NCBI GenBank assembly: GCA_016930485.1 | Contig: JAFGGP010000041.1 | Coordinates: forward strand, 68,005-114,383 | Source: Candidatus Omnitrophota bacterium | GTDB taxonomy: Bacteria > Omnitrophota > Gorgyraeia > JAFGGP01 | Direction: 5' to 3' | DNA length: 46,379 bases | Shown here: in pieces, positions 36,493 to 45,727 of the stretch | How the letters are laid out: each line of letters starts with the position of its first letter | Position numbering within the stretch: the first letter of the stretch is position 1 | The notes under the pieces: model-generated | Told to the model about the DNA's origin: nothing | Databases searched by the model: none | What the model saw: the letters and a program-made list of their open reading frames with translations, nothing else | Translations under genes and position numbers: made by a program

Positions 36493-37020
36493 TCATCTGC
36501 TCTGTTGTTTTACCGCGATAAATTGTCTTTTGACATTCGGGTGCGACAGAAAAAGGAGGGTTATTACAGAAAAGACAAGCGTAAGGAGCGAGTCCGAAAA
36601 GGCGAAAAGCGTGTATTCGCCGGGAAAGACAACATTCAATACGACCGTTGTAACAAAAAAACTTAAGGCAGCGACAGCGACCAAAAGCATCGTCATGCGT
36701 GCCCAGCCCCTGCGCCTGAAAAGCCCCATTCCTACAAAGGCGAGGCAGGAGGAGACGACAAAAATCGCCAGAATCATCCACCACATATCTTCGATACGCC
36801 CGATCGAGAACGTAATCTGATCGTGGAGCTCCTGGGCTCTTGCGCGATTGAACCGTGCTGTCGGATTCTGCAGTTTTGCCCCCAGCACAACCAGCATATG
36901 CTTAAACCTTACCAGCTGGAAACAGGCATTAAAGAGCCAGAACCCGCTGAAGACAAGATAGAGCACGCAGACAATCAAAAAACCAACCGCATAAACAGTA
37001 ATTACCCGCGATGAATGCAT
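36493..37020 (-). CDS. Hypothetical multi-TM membrane protein
   Basis: Long ORF with several hydrophobic segments. Confidence 0.6.
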   Translation of the reverse strand: MHSSRVITVYAVGFLIVCVLYLVFSGFWLFNACFQLVRFKHMLVVLGAKLQNPTARFNRARAQELHDQITFSIGRIEDMWWMILAIFVVSSCLAFVGMGLFRRRGWARMTMLLVAVAALSFFVTTVVLNVVFPGEYTLFAFSDSLLTLVFSVITLLFLSHPNVKRQFIAVKQQSR

Positions 37021-37058
37021 GACTTATTATACCCCCGCTGGTATGGTTTTTGAAAGAA

Positions 37059-37095
37059 AATACCCAGCCAATCAAAAACTGATTGGCTGGGTATT
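37059..37095. terminator. Terminator-like hairpin with perfect 15 bp stem
   Basis: AATACCCAGCCAATC-aaaaact-GATTGGCTGGGTATT downstream of the 250-aa gene. Confidence 0.8.
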
Positions 37096-37119
37096 ATGAG
37101 GCCTTGGTAATACGCAGAA

Positions 37120-37872
37120 TTACTGATCAACGGTTACCGTCTTCTCCTCCACACCGGTCAATTCTACCTTGCCGGTCGCTGGATTGTAGCTATAGCCGAC
37201 CGGGGCAACCTTCTCCCTGACTACCTGTTCCACCTTATTGCCAAGGGCCATGTCTACCAGATCTGTGCCCTCAGCGGTAGCCGCGGCTATCAGCCGGTCC
37301 CCCTGAGCAGTAGCCTCCTCAATCAACATCTGTCTCTCGGCCTTTGAGAGTTTTCTGGCCGCCTGCTTGGCCTCGCCGATTAGCTTGTTTTTCTGTTTCT
37401 GAGCCTCGGCCTTCAGCCTCTTTGCCTCATTCTGCGCATCCTTGATGCGTTGCTGCGCAGCCTTGACAAGGGCATTATACTCGGCTTTTGCCTTCTTGAT
37501 GGCCGCGTTGTACGTTGCCTTTGCCGCGCTGACCGATGCCTTTCTGGTATTCTCGGCATGTTTCTTGGCGGCATTCACCGTATTTTTGGCAGCGCTAATC
37601 GCCGCGTTTTTCTGCGCCTTGGGCAGCTTGTTCGCTGCCTTGACCGCGGCATTATACTCTGCCTGGGCAGCCTTTACCGCCGCATTCTTGGCTGCGTTGG
37701 CTGCCTTGACCGCGTCATTGTACGTTGCCTTTGCCTGAGCAGAGGCCTTATCGCAGGCAGCCTTTCCTTGTTCCTTTGCCTGCTTCAGGCCCAGTGCCGC
37801 CCATGCATCACCGGTCACAAAGACAACACAGAGAATAAGAACAAAACAGAAGATCAACGTGCTCCGTCCCAT
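37120..37872 (-). CDS. Secreted Ala/Lys-rich 11-mer repeat protein with C-terminal VAPVGYSYNPATGKVELTGVEEK motif
   Basis: Signal peptide; repeats KATYNDAVKAA/QAEYNAAVKAA/KATYNAAIKKA/KAEYNALVKAA; reverse-frame ORFs judged spurious. Confidence 0.75.
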   Translation of the reverse strand: MGRSTLIFCFVLILCVVFVTGDAWAALGLKQAKEQGKAACDKASAQAKATYNDAVKAANAAKNAAVKAAQAEYNAAVKAANKLPKAQKNAAISAAKNTVNAAKKHAENTRKASVSAAKATYNAAIKKAKAEYNALVKAAQQRIKDAQNEAKRLKAEAQKQKNKLIGEAKQAARKLSKAERQMLIEEATAQGDRLIAAATAEGTDLVDMALGNKVEQVVREKVAPVGYSYNPATGKVELTGVEEKTVTVDQ

Positions 37873-38235
37873 GTTTTCACCTCCTTCCCGTCTGTAGTAT
37901 TAATATGATACCTATAATACCCCTTTTTGATAACATCCTCAAGAAAAAAGCCCTTGATTTTTCCTGGTGAAGGACCGCCAAGGCATATTGCCCGCCCCTC
38001 CTCTTTTAATCTCGAGATGATAGTCTATTCTCCTCTTATCTCCCAAGAAACTGAGGGGCCGGCGCAAAGCAGATGGAGCCCCACGGGCAAGCCCGTGGTA
38101 TCTTTTTTGCATTTCGCCCCTCAATGCTTAAATGTCTCATACCTCGACATCCACCGAAGCTTACATATGTTGCTGCATTTGATCATTTCTTCGCATTCAT
38201 CTACGGGTATAGATATCGCGCAAAGGTGGATAAAA

Positions 38236-38275
38236 CAAATACCCAACCAACTTAATATAGTTGGTTGGGTATTTG
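38236..38275. terminator. Terminator-like hairpin with perfect 15 bp stem
   Basis: CAAATACCCAACCAA-CTTAATATAG-TTGGTTGGGTATTTG downstream of the 117-aa gene. Confidence 0.8.
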
Positions 38276-38297
38276 TGACCCACTAGAGAAAACGGCA

Positions 38298-38651
38298 TTA
38301 TTCCGTTGCCTTCTCTTCCATGCCGGTCAGCTCAACCTCTCCGGTTGCCGGATTGTACGTATATCCGATAGGGGCAACCTTTTCTTTTGTTGGCTTTGAC
38401 TGTTCTTGTGCCAGCGGCTCTTGCGCTGTCGACTCTTCCGCAATAATCTCGGGCTCGGCTATCACTTCTTGGACTTCTGCCACACTCTCTTCCTCCACGA
38501 TAGCCGCATCCTCGGAACGCTTAAAGGCCGCATTTTCATTGGCCCTCTCATGTGCTTTAGCACTTGCCGCAAAGGCATCGGCAGCAGCAAAAACAACACA
38601 GAGGACAATGATAAAACACAATGCTGTTTTTTTTCGCTCCATATCCCTCAC
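38298..38651 (-). CDS. Secreted acidic small protein with the same C-terminal motif (VAPIGYTYNPATGEVELTGMEEK)
   Basis: Signal peptide CFIIVLCVVFAAADAFA; C-terminus aligns with the 37120-37872 product. Confidence 0.7.
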   Translation of the reverse strand: MRDMERKKTALCFIIVLCVVFAAADAFAASAKAHERANENAAFKRSEDAAIVEEESVAEVQEVIAEPEIIAEESTAQEPLAQEQSKPTKEKVAPIGYTYNPATGEVELTGMEEKATE

Positions 38652-38733
38652 CTCCCTTCCGTATATTCTCGATCAAAAAAACCCGTGCTTCCCATTGCAT
38701 GGCCAGTGCCATGTTCCTTCTGCCTTCTTTCTC

Positions 38734-39102
38734 TTACGGATTCACCTGTCCATCGTCATACTTATAGCCACCGCCCTCCTCCCACTCCAGACTCCATGCA
38801 AGCTGTCCTTCGAGCTCCTCGGCTGTTTCAGGAAAGCGCGCCTCTTCAAGATTGGAGTTCAGGCCGGTTACCGCATAAAAGATGTATGTTGCGGCACGTA
38901 GTGCCCCAACATTACCCAATCCACGCGCCTCATAGGCAGAATCCGCAAGGCTGATAAACTTGGGGATAGCAATAATCGCAATAATAGAGATCAAAAGAAT
39001 GATATTGGCAATCTCTACGATGGTAAACCCCTCTAGAGATTTCTTATGTTTCTTCTCTAATGGAGTATATCCTCTCTGAGTAGAAGACGTTCTTCTCTTC
39101 AT
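38734..39102 (-). CDS. Type IV prepilin/pseudopilin-like protein
   Basis: KKSLEGFTIVEIANIILLISIIAIIAIPKFISLADSAYEA matches the G|FT-IVE class III signal. Confidence 0.85.
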   Translation of the reverse strand: MKRRTSSTQRGYTPLEKKHKKSLEGFTIVEIANIILLISIIAIIAIPKFISLADSAYEARGLGNVGALRAATYIFYAVTGLNSNLEEARFPETAEELEGQLAWSLEWEEGGGYKYDDGQVNP

Positions 39103-39269
39103 AAGCGCACTTTTTTATACTCTACTATCAATCTTTATAGCAATTTTAGTAATACACTTTAATTATAACACAAAAATAAACAAAATGCAAATATGTAACT
39201 ATTTTCATGACAATAAGTTATAGAAATTAAGCCCTCGCCCCTGCCAGATCCCTCCCTTTGTGTAACCGC

Positions 39270-39746
39270 CTATGGAAAAAGCCGTTTTGCAAAAACCGCC
39301 ATCCTCTTTCCGTAACGCGTGCACTGCCTGGTGCTTCTTGTGTCCGGTCTTCCGATTGACACAGGTCCGTAATGATCGCCGCTCGGGTCGCCCTGCACTA
39401 CCATCCCGTGAATGAGCAATGCGTTGACAATGTCAAGAATGGTCGTCTCATTGCCGCCTCCGATATTAGCAGCCGAGGAAAATGCCCCGCCGAGCTTACC
39501 GTCAAGGGACCCGTGAAAAGCGACACTCTCATCCAGTAGTTTCTTGAGCTCCCAGGCCATCGTGCCGTAGTATGTAGGAGAACCGATAATGAGGACATCA
39601 TAATCACGAAATGCCTCGGCCTTAACCTCTCCGGGGTGTCGTACGTCAACCGCACACCCCTCAGACTTCATGGCCTCGGCTATCGCCTGGGCCATCTTCT
39701 GCGTATTGCCTGTCTGTGAGTAATATAAAATTAATACCCTTGGCAT
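39270..39746 (-). CDS. Flavodoxin/WrbA-like NAD(P)H:quinone oxidoreductase (start trimmed)
   Basis: MPRVLILYYSQTGNTQKMAQAIAEAM, IIGSPTYYGTMAWELK, FSSAANIGGGNETT. Confidence 0.88.
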   Translation of the reverse strand: MPRVLILYYSQTGNTQKMAQAIAEAMKSEGCAVDVRHPGEVKAEAFRDYDVLIIGSPTYYGTMAWELKKLLDESVAFHGSLDGKLGGAFSSAANIGGGNETTILDIVNALLIHGMVVQGDPSGDHYGPVSIGRPDTRSTRQCTRYGKRMAVFAKRLFP

Positions 39747-39841
39747 GATGCCTCCTTTGATCAAACCAGAGTTCCGGTTACGCAAGAAAATAACCACCCC
39801 CGCCTTGCGGTAACGTCCCGCCATGCAATGCGGCGGGTGTG

Positions 39842-40519
39842 TCAGCGCTCTCCCTTCCCGGTCCCGTCATCAGGCCCCATCGGATAGGTGACCCTTCGCT
39901 CAACGTTCGCCGGACGATTCGGTCCCAACCCTCCAGACCGGTCAAATCCCTTATCCATGACACCGTCAAAATCAGAATCCCACTCCATCTTAACCGTCCT
40001 ACCGTTCTCGTAAAATGAACGCCTGTCGATAATGCCGTCAAGATTCTGATCGATTTCAAGCCGTGTCTTCTGGCCCCTGTCATAATGTGATATCATATCA
40101 GGCTTCATGTCGTGATTTCTGTCGACCTCGAGACGTCTCAGGCTCTTTTTTTCGTAAAAGCGCCATACGTCTACCACCCCATCGGCATCGTTGTCGTTCT
40201 CTATCAGGACCGGCTCTTCCCCAATCGTGTATTTCCAGCTATCCATGGTGCCGTCGTTATTCTCGTCCGTCGCAAGAACGCTCGCCCGATCGACAATGAT
40301 ATGTCCCTTGTTATCTTTACGGGAAAAATCTATGGTCTCCCAGAGTGTCGGGGCCATCGTCTCTGAGGGGCCGCTGCTCAATCGATCCGACAACGAATCA
40401 ATATTGTACCAGTTGAGAAGATAGGAGGCCCTTCCTTTTTCCTCTCTTTCTTCGGCGAGCAAGGCCGGACACAGCGACAGTATGAGTATCATGAAAACTG
40501 CGAAACTGCCACCTCGCAT
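39842..40519 (-). CDS. Secreted protein with EF-hand-like D-x-[DN]-x-D-G repeats
   Basis: DENNDGTMDSW, DNDADGVVDVW, DRNHDMKPDM, DQNLDGIIDRR, DSDFDGVMDKG after an N-terminal signal peptide. Confidence 0.75.
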   Translation of the reverse strand: MRGGSFAVFMILILSLCPALLAEEREEKGRASYLLNWYNIDSLSDRLSSGPSETMAPTLWETIDFSRKDNKGHIIVDRASVLATDENNDGTMDSWKYTIGEEPVLIENDNDADGVVDVWRFYEKKSLRRLEVDRNHDMKPDMISHYDRGQKTRLEIDQNLDGIIDRRSFYENGRTVKMEWDSDFDGVMDKGFDRSGGLGPNRPANVERRVTYPMGPDDGTGKGER

Positions 40520-40540
40520 GCACGGCCCCCTTTAACAGTT

Positions 40541-40564
40541 CACCCGGCAACACGATGCCGGGTG
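40541..40564. terminator. Hairpin (possible terminator)
   Basis: CACCCGGCA-acacga-TGCCGGGTG; T-tract weak. Confidence 0.4.
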
Positions 40565-40643
40565 TTATTTGCTGAGAGCGTCCTGTTTTCTTCCGCAAAG
40601 TATGCCTGCGCCCTTAACCGAGGCGCTGTTCATCTCGTCGCGC

Positions 40644-41003
40644 TTAAGACTCGATGGTCCTTGAGACGACAATCTCCTCAAGATGTTCCAGACTGAACGG
40701 TTTGATAATGTAGTCTTCTGCGCCATACTGCAGGGCAAGATCGATCATATCGTCGTTTTCGATGGCTGTGACCATGATTATCTTCATATCCGGATGCCCT
40801 TCCTTCGCCTTCTTGAGCACCTCGATACCGTTCATCCCCGGCATCCGGATATCCAACAGCACAATCTTCGGGTTTTCCTCTTCGATGAGGCGCATGGCCT
40901 CTTCGCCTCGATTGGCAACACATACATCGTATCCGCGCTCGGCAAAGAAACCCCGTAAAAAATCGCAGATCCCCGACTCATCATCGACGACTAACAGCTT
41001 CAC
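40644..41003 (-). CDS. Single-domain response regulator
   Basis: KLLVVDDESGICDFLRGFFAERGY, IVLLDIRMPGMNGIEVLK, YIIKPFSLEHL. Confidence 0.94.
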   Translation of the reverse strand: MKLLVVDDESGICDFLRGFFAERGYDVCVANRGEEAMRLIEEENPKIVLLDIRMPGMNGIEVLKKAKEGHPDMKIIMVTAIENDDMIDLALQYGAEDYIIKPFSLEHLEEIVVSRTIES

Positions 41004-41015
41004 GATTGTCTCACC

Positions 41016-41624
41016 TTACTCAAGGACGTACTTTGCAAATTCATCGTTGAGCCGAATCAGCGCCTCTTCGAGTTGCCGCAGCTGCTCCTGCAATCGGACG
41101 TCATGCGCATATGCATCAAGGGAGGCAATATACTCCTTGCAACCCTGGTACTCCCTGAGGGCCTTTTCGGCACGCTGCTTATTTTCGTCCGTCAGGTTTT
41201 TGAGATTTTCCGTAGTTACATTTACGATCTCGGCAATGTCCTTCAGTTCGTCTTTCCTGCGAAGATACATCTTAACGTTAAAATTACCTTTGCTCACTTC
41301 CCACAGGACACGCTCCAGGCGATACAGCGGCCCCGCGATCCGATGGGAAAAAATCAGACTGAAGATGATAATAATCGGGGTAAGGAGGGCAAGATTAAAC
41401 AGTACGATTGCGTTCGTCGTCTTCAGTATGTCGATAAGCTGTCCCTGGGGATAGACCTGAGCGAGTTTTTCTCCCAAAAAAGTCCAGCTTGTTTGAAAAA
41501 TGGTATACCCCGTAAGAAAGGCAACCAGAAAGGCAAAAAAGAGCACCAGGGCAACATATTTAATCTGCAGGGATCTCTTCACTAAATAACGACGTCTCTT
41601 AAAAGCGTTTTGTTGTTGGGTCAT
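41016..41624 (-). CDS. Two-TM HAMP-like membrane protein with C-terminal coiled coil
   Basis: TM near YVALVLFFAFLVAFLTGYTIF; second TM IIIIFSLIFSHRIAGPLYRLERVLWEVSKGNF; no kinase or MCP domain visible. Confidence 0.7.
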   Translation of the reverse strand: MTQQQNAFKRRRYLVKRSLQIKYVALVLFFAFLVAFLTGYTIFQTSWTFLGEKLAQVYPQGQLIDILKTTNAIVLFNLALLTPIIIIFSLIFSHRIAGPLYRLERVLWEVSKGNFNVKMYLRRKDELKDIAEIVNVTTENLKNLTDENKQRAEKALREYQGCKEYIASLDAYAHDVRLQEQLRQLEEALIRLNDEFAKYVLE

Positions 41625-42742
41625 TTCAATTCACCTCGCATTAACCACATAGTTCTCTGTACCGTAATATCCAGAGGCACATCTTTCCCCTTCATGGCGT
41701 TCGCGACCTGCGACAGAGACATGTAGCGAACCGTTGCCCCGTTAACACCAACAAGATAATCATGCTTGAGCACACCGCTCTTTTCGGCAAGAGAGCCTTT
41801 CTTGAGGGAAACGATTTCGATCCCCGACGGCTCCTGTTGCAGCGTTACCCCCAGCGCCTTCAGGGGTGCGGTGGCGAAACGCGCGTCTTGCCGTTCGATC
41901 CGCAGCGTCCGTTCGATGACAAGTTTGATCTGACTGAACCGGGGGCCGATCAGCTTATCAATCACCGCATCCAGCCCTTCGTACCGCGCAGATTCTCCCC
42001 AGATCTCGACGATTCTGTCGCCCGTCTGAAATGTATTGTGAAAAGGACGGGGAAGACGTAACGTATTTTTTACCACGGGAAATAATCCGTCCTGTTCGAT
42101 TTCAATCCCCAGCTGCCTGTGTAGTATCGTGTTTTTCTCTTCCTGTGGCAGATCATAGAGAGACTTCTCCAGAGGCTCTACATTCCAGCGCTGTAAGGCA
42201 CCCTCTTTCTGGTCGATTTTCTTCTGTGAGAGGTGTTCCTGCTCATATCGCGCCAGCGACCGCAAATACACAATCCTATCCTTTGCCTTCGTAAACTGGG
42301 AATTAACAGTAATGGCCTGCTGATAGAGATCGATTGCCTTGGCGCGGTTACCCTGGCGTTCCAGCTGGAGTCCCGTATGAAACAGGTTTTTCTCCGGCTG
42401 GTCGTATTCAATGTCGGTAACGCCGTCAAAAAAGAACTCTTTTTCTCCCTCAGCAGTGCTCATAATCACCGACTTCTGGGTCTCTTCTAGAATAACGCCT
42501 TTTTGACTAGATCCCTCCTTCAGGTATACGGTATCGGCTGAGGCAATGGGTGCAGAAAGACAGAAAAGGCAGGATACAATACATACCAACCATGCAATCG
42601 TACGTATGGATAGTGACCTGTAAGGGGGTGCAAACTCTTGACTGTGCATAAGCTCTTCAAAGTAATTTAGTAACGTCATTTTAGCAAAAAGAAAAAGGAA
42701 AGTCAAATGAAACCAATGAACTTTCCGGCAACGGACCTGCAC
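41621..42742 (-). CDS. PDZ-domain protein with signal peptide and TPR-like segment
   Basis: LGVTLQQEPSGIEIVSLKKGSLAEKSGVLKHDYLVGVNGATV; middle NRAKAIDLYQQAITVNSQFTKAKDRI. Confidence 0.75.
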   Translation of the reverse strand: MQVRCRKVHWFHLTFLFLFAKMTLLNYFEELMHSQEFAPPYRSLSIRTIAWLVCIVSCLFCLSAPIASADTVYLKEGSSQKGVILEETQKSVIMSTAEGEKEFFFDGVTDIEYDQPEKNLFHTGLQLERQGNRAKAIDLYQQAITVNSQFTKAKDRIVYLRSLARYEQEHLSQKKIDQKEGALQRWNVEPLEKSLYDLPQEEKNTILHRQLGIEIEQDGLFPVVKNTLRLPRPFHNTFQTGDRIVEIWGESARYEGLDAVIDKLIGPRFSQIKLVIERTLRIERQDARFATAPLKALGVTLQQEPSGIEIVSLKKGSLAEKSGVLKHDYLVGVNGATVRYMSLSQVANAMKGKDVPLDITVQRTMWLMRGELK

Positions 42743-42900
42743 ATATCCGTTTCATAAGGCCCGCTTGTATTTGACCAGAAAGCAACTTGTGTGGTATAAC
42801 ACCACCTATATCCGGTATATACAAGGAGAGTGACATCCCTTCTCTTGGCTCATGCCCCGGTCATGCATCAATGCGTATCTTCCCACAAAAGGAGGCGTTC

Positions 42901-43320
42901 ATGAAGATTATCCAGGAAAGGTTCTCGATCAAAACAAAAGGATTCAATGACTGTGTCGACCTCACCGATATTCTGACTCAAACTCTGCATGCCTCGCGCA
43001 TACAATCAGGGCTGATCCATATATTTATACCGGGTTCAACGGCGGGGGTGACCACCATCGAGTATGAAAGCGGCGCTGTCGCAGATTTGAAGGCGGCCAT
43101 AGCGCGAATGGCCCCTGAAAACATGCACTATAATCACGATGCCAGATGGGGCGACGGTAACGGCTTTTCCCACGTCCGGTCCGCGCTTATCGGCCCTTCC
43201 CTCACCGTGCCTGTCGCTGACGGCAGGCCCGTGCTCGGCACATGGCAGCAGGTAATTCTTATTGATTGTGATAACCGACCGCGAAATCGTTCCTGCATGA
43301 TTACCGTAATGGGGATATAA
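42901..43320 (+). CDS. YjbQ/UPF0047 family protein (start trimmed from 42787)
   Basis: MKIIQERFSIKTKGFNDCVDLTDILTQ..., FIPGSTAGVTTIEYE, HDARWGDGNGFSHVRSALIGPSLTVPV, GTWQQVILIDCDNRPRNR. Confidence 0.92.
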   Translation: MKIIQERFSIKTKGFNDCVDLTDILTQTLHASRIQSGLIHIFIPGSTAGVTTIEYESGAVADLKAAIARMAPENMHYNHDARWGDGNGFSHVRSALIGPSLTVPVADGRPVLGTWQQVILIDCDNRPRNRSCMITVMGI

Positions 43321-43342
43321 CAGGAAGGAAAAAAGGTGAGAT

Positions 43343-45700
43343 TTATCTGCCCAACTGCCCGAGCATCTTCTTGATATCCTGAAGCTGTTTCTCTAACAAG
43401 GCCTTGGCCTGTTCTTTCTCGGATAGCTGTACTTCTAGACTGTGTACTGTATTCTCTAACTCGGACTGTTTTTGCCTGAGCTCGCCAACGAGGGCCTGTG
43501 ATGAATCAAGCCTCGACAGCAATTCTTTTTTCTCCCTATCGGCCTGACTGCGCCCCTTCTCGAGAACCGCTACCTGCTGGCTGATCTGCTCTAATGCGCT
43601 CTGCGTCTCCTTCAATTGAGACTGGTATGAGGCCACCTCCTTTTCTAACGACCTGTTGAGCCTTTGGGAATCAGAAAGACTATCCTGCAACGACCTAATC
43701 CGTTCGTTTAAACGGTCCTCTTCGTCCTTGCGTTCCTGAATCTGGCCGATCAACGTCAGATTTCCGTCCTGTGCCTTCTTGAGTTCTGCCTCGAGCGAGG
43801 CAATGCGCTTTTGAGAGTTATGAAGTTCGAGATCCAGCCCCTTGCATGCCGCCTCGTTCTCTGTCAATAAAGAACTCAAACGCTGTCTTTCTTCCTCGGC
43901 GCCCTGATTTTTCTGCTGTAATAATTCTATCTGCTTACCGAAGGAGCCCCTCTGGGCGGTGAGATCGGTTGTCTGCTTCTTAAGGACATTCCTTTCCAGT
44001 TCAATCTTCTGAGAGGCACGCATCAGTTCCTCAATCTCCGCTTTATTCCTCTGCAACTCCTTCTCCTGATCCTCCATCTTCTGTTCATAGGCAAGCTGTT
44101 TTTTCTGAAGCTCCTCGATGGACCGGTTAAAGGCAGCAATCTCTTCGGCGCGAGTCTTAAGCTCTTTCTGCAACTGTTCTTTCTGAATAAGCAGTGTTCC
44201 ACGCTCACTCGATGCCTCGCCTAAACTCTTATTCAGAGAGGCAACCTCCTTTTCGAGTCGTTCGCCCCTCCCCTGGGCGCTCAGCAACGATTTGTTCAGC
44301 GCCGCGTTATCTCCGGTCAATGTCTTTACCTGAGCCTCCAGCCGGGTATTTGTGTCCTTTTGTGAGGTGTTTTGCTGGCGAAGCCCATCCAATTCTTTTT
44401 TCAGGCTATCCACGTTAAGGGCGATTTTTTCTAACTTGGCAACCGTCGTTTTTAATGAGACGTTTTCTTTTTGTGCCTCACTCAGGTTTTTCTCCGTAAC
44501 AGCCCGTTCCTCGGCTATGGCTCCTTTTGCCTCTTCTAAGAAAGAGATTTTTTTCTTTGTCTCCTCTATCAGCACCTCCTGTCTCCCGAAACGGGTGCGA
44601 AGGGATTCCAGTTCCTGAGTCAGGGCTGCCCCGGAGTCGGTTAAGCCCTTTACCTGTGCCCGGGCAACCGACAGCTCCTTCTGAAGCGTCGCTGCCAGAG
44701 CCTCCTTTTCCTGTAACATCCTCTGAGTCTCGGAAAATTCCTCTTTTGTCTGAGTAAACATCGCATCCTTTTTTTCGGCGTCCCGCCTCATCTCTTCCAA
44801 CTGCCTGCTCAAACGGGCCTTGTCTTCTTCCAGTACACTTACATACTGGTCTCTTTGCGCCAGTTCGCGCGAAAGTCCGGCACACTCCTCCTTGACACCC
44901 TTGACCTCCCTTCCAAGTATAACACCCTTCTCTCTGTAATCCGCGTTCTCCTCCCTCATAGCGGCAAGCAACTGTTTCATCTCGGCATTGTCCTTCGCAA
45001 AGGCTGCATTTTCGTCTTTCAGTGCGGTCTGTTTCTGTGAGGAGTCATACAGCCGGGCCATTATCTCCTCCAAAGCATCATCTTTCTGCTGGAGTTGCTG
45101 CTTCAACACCTCGATCTGCGCGTCCTGCGCCGAAAGCTGTTCCTGCATAGTGTCGCGGTTCTTCTGGAGCTGGGAAAAACGATCGGATAACTCTGTTAAT
45201 TCCCGCTCTTTTTTTTCGAGCTGACCCGTTAAACGGCCAACCATCCTGACATTCAGTTCGTTTAATTTAGATATCCTCTCAAGGGTCTCGCTTAAACCAA
45301 GCACCCCCTGTGCACCCTCTTCCGACTGCACCGGCCTTGCCTCAGTAGAGACAAGCGGAAATCGGGACTCTAACAGACAGACGGCATCGGAAACGCGAAT
45401 ACGGGAAAACTGAGACGGGTCAAGGGGGGCGACGAGCGATGAATCCGGAAAGACATCCACAGCAACAACCCTGGTTATCTCTGCGTTATCACGGATAACC
45501 GTCAAGACCGCCCCCTCGCTTATCGGGGAATTTTCTGAGCCGAGGTCAATCAGACCCTTCGCATCCTCGGGAGAAACCTCTACAAAGACCCCTTTTATCT
45601 CACTGGATGCGGCGGCAACACAAAAGTCCGTATAAAAAAACAGGGGGCAAACAGCAATTCCTGTTGCTATCGTAAGTCGGATAGTTTTATGTATTGGCAT
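43343..45700 (-). CDS. Secreted/envelope long coiled-coil protein (785 aa)
   Basis: N-terminal signal peptide, then near-continuous heptads rich in E/K/Q/L. Confidence 0.75.
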   Translation of the reverse strand: MPIHKTIRLTIATGIAVCPLFFYTDFCVAAASSEIKGVFVEVSPEDAKGLIDLGSENSPISEGAVLTVIRDNAEITRVVAVDVFPDSSLVAPLDPSQFSRIRVSDAVCLLESRFPLVSTEARPVQSEEGAQGVLGLSETLERISKLNELNVRMVGRLTGQLEKKERELTELSDRFSQLQKNRDTMQEQLSAQDAQIEVLKQQLQQKDDALEEIMARLYDSSQKQTALKDENAAFAKDNAEMKQLLAAMREENADYREKGVILGREVKGVKEECAGLSRELAQRDQYVSVLEEDKARLSRQLEEMRRDAEKKDAMFTQTKEEFSETQRMLQEKEALAATLQKELSVARAQVKGLTDSGAALTQELESLRTRFGRQEVLIEETKKKISFLEEAKGAIAEERAVTEKNLSEAQKENVSLKTTVAKLEKIALNVDSLKKELDGLRQQNTSQKDTNTRLEAQVKTLTGDNAALNKSLLSAQGRGERLEKEVASLNKSLGEASSERGTLLIQKEQLQKELKTRAEEIAAFNRSIEELQKKQLAYEQKMEDQEKELQRNKAEIEELMRASQKIELERNVLKKQTTDLTAQRGSFGKQIELLQQKNQGAEEERQRLSSLLTENEAACKGLDLELHNSQKRIASLEAELKKAQDGNLTLIGQIQERKDEEDRLNERIRSLQDSLSDSQRLNRSLEKEVASYQSQLKETQSALEQISQQVAVLEKGRSQADREKKELLSRLDSSQALVGELRQKQSELENTVHSLEVQLSEKEQAKALLEKQLQDIKKMLGQLGR

Positions 45701-45727
45701 GGATAATAGACACCCCGGGATGAGGCA

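Noticed and set aside
37442-37908. 98-aa and 152-aa plus-strand ORFs
   Set aside because: Mirror frames of the Ala/Lys repeat gene; the minus-strand frame has signal peptide, terminator and coherent C-terminus.
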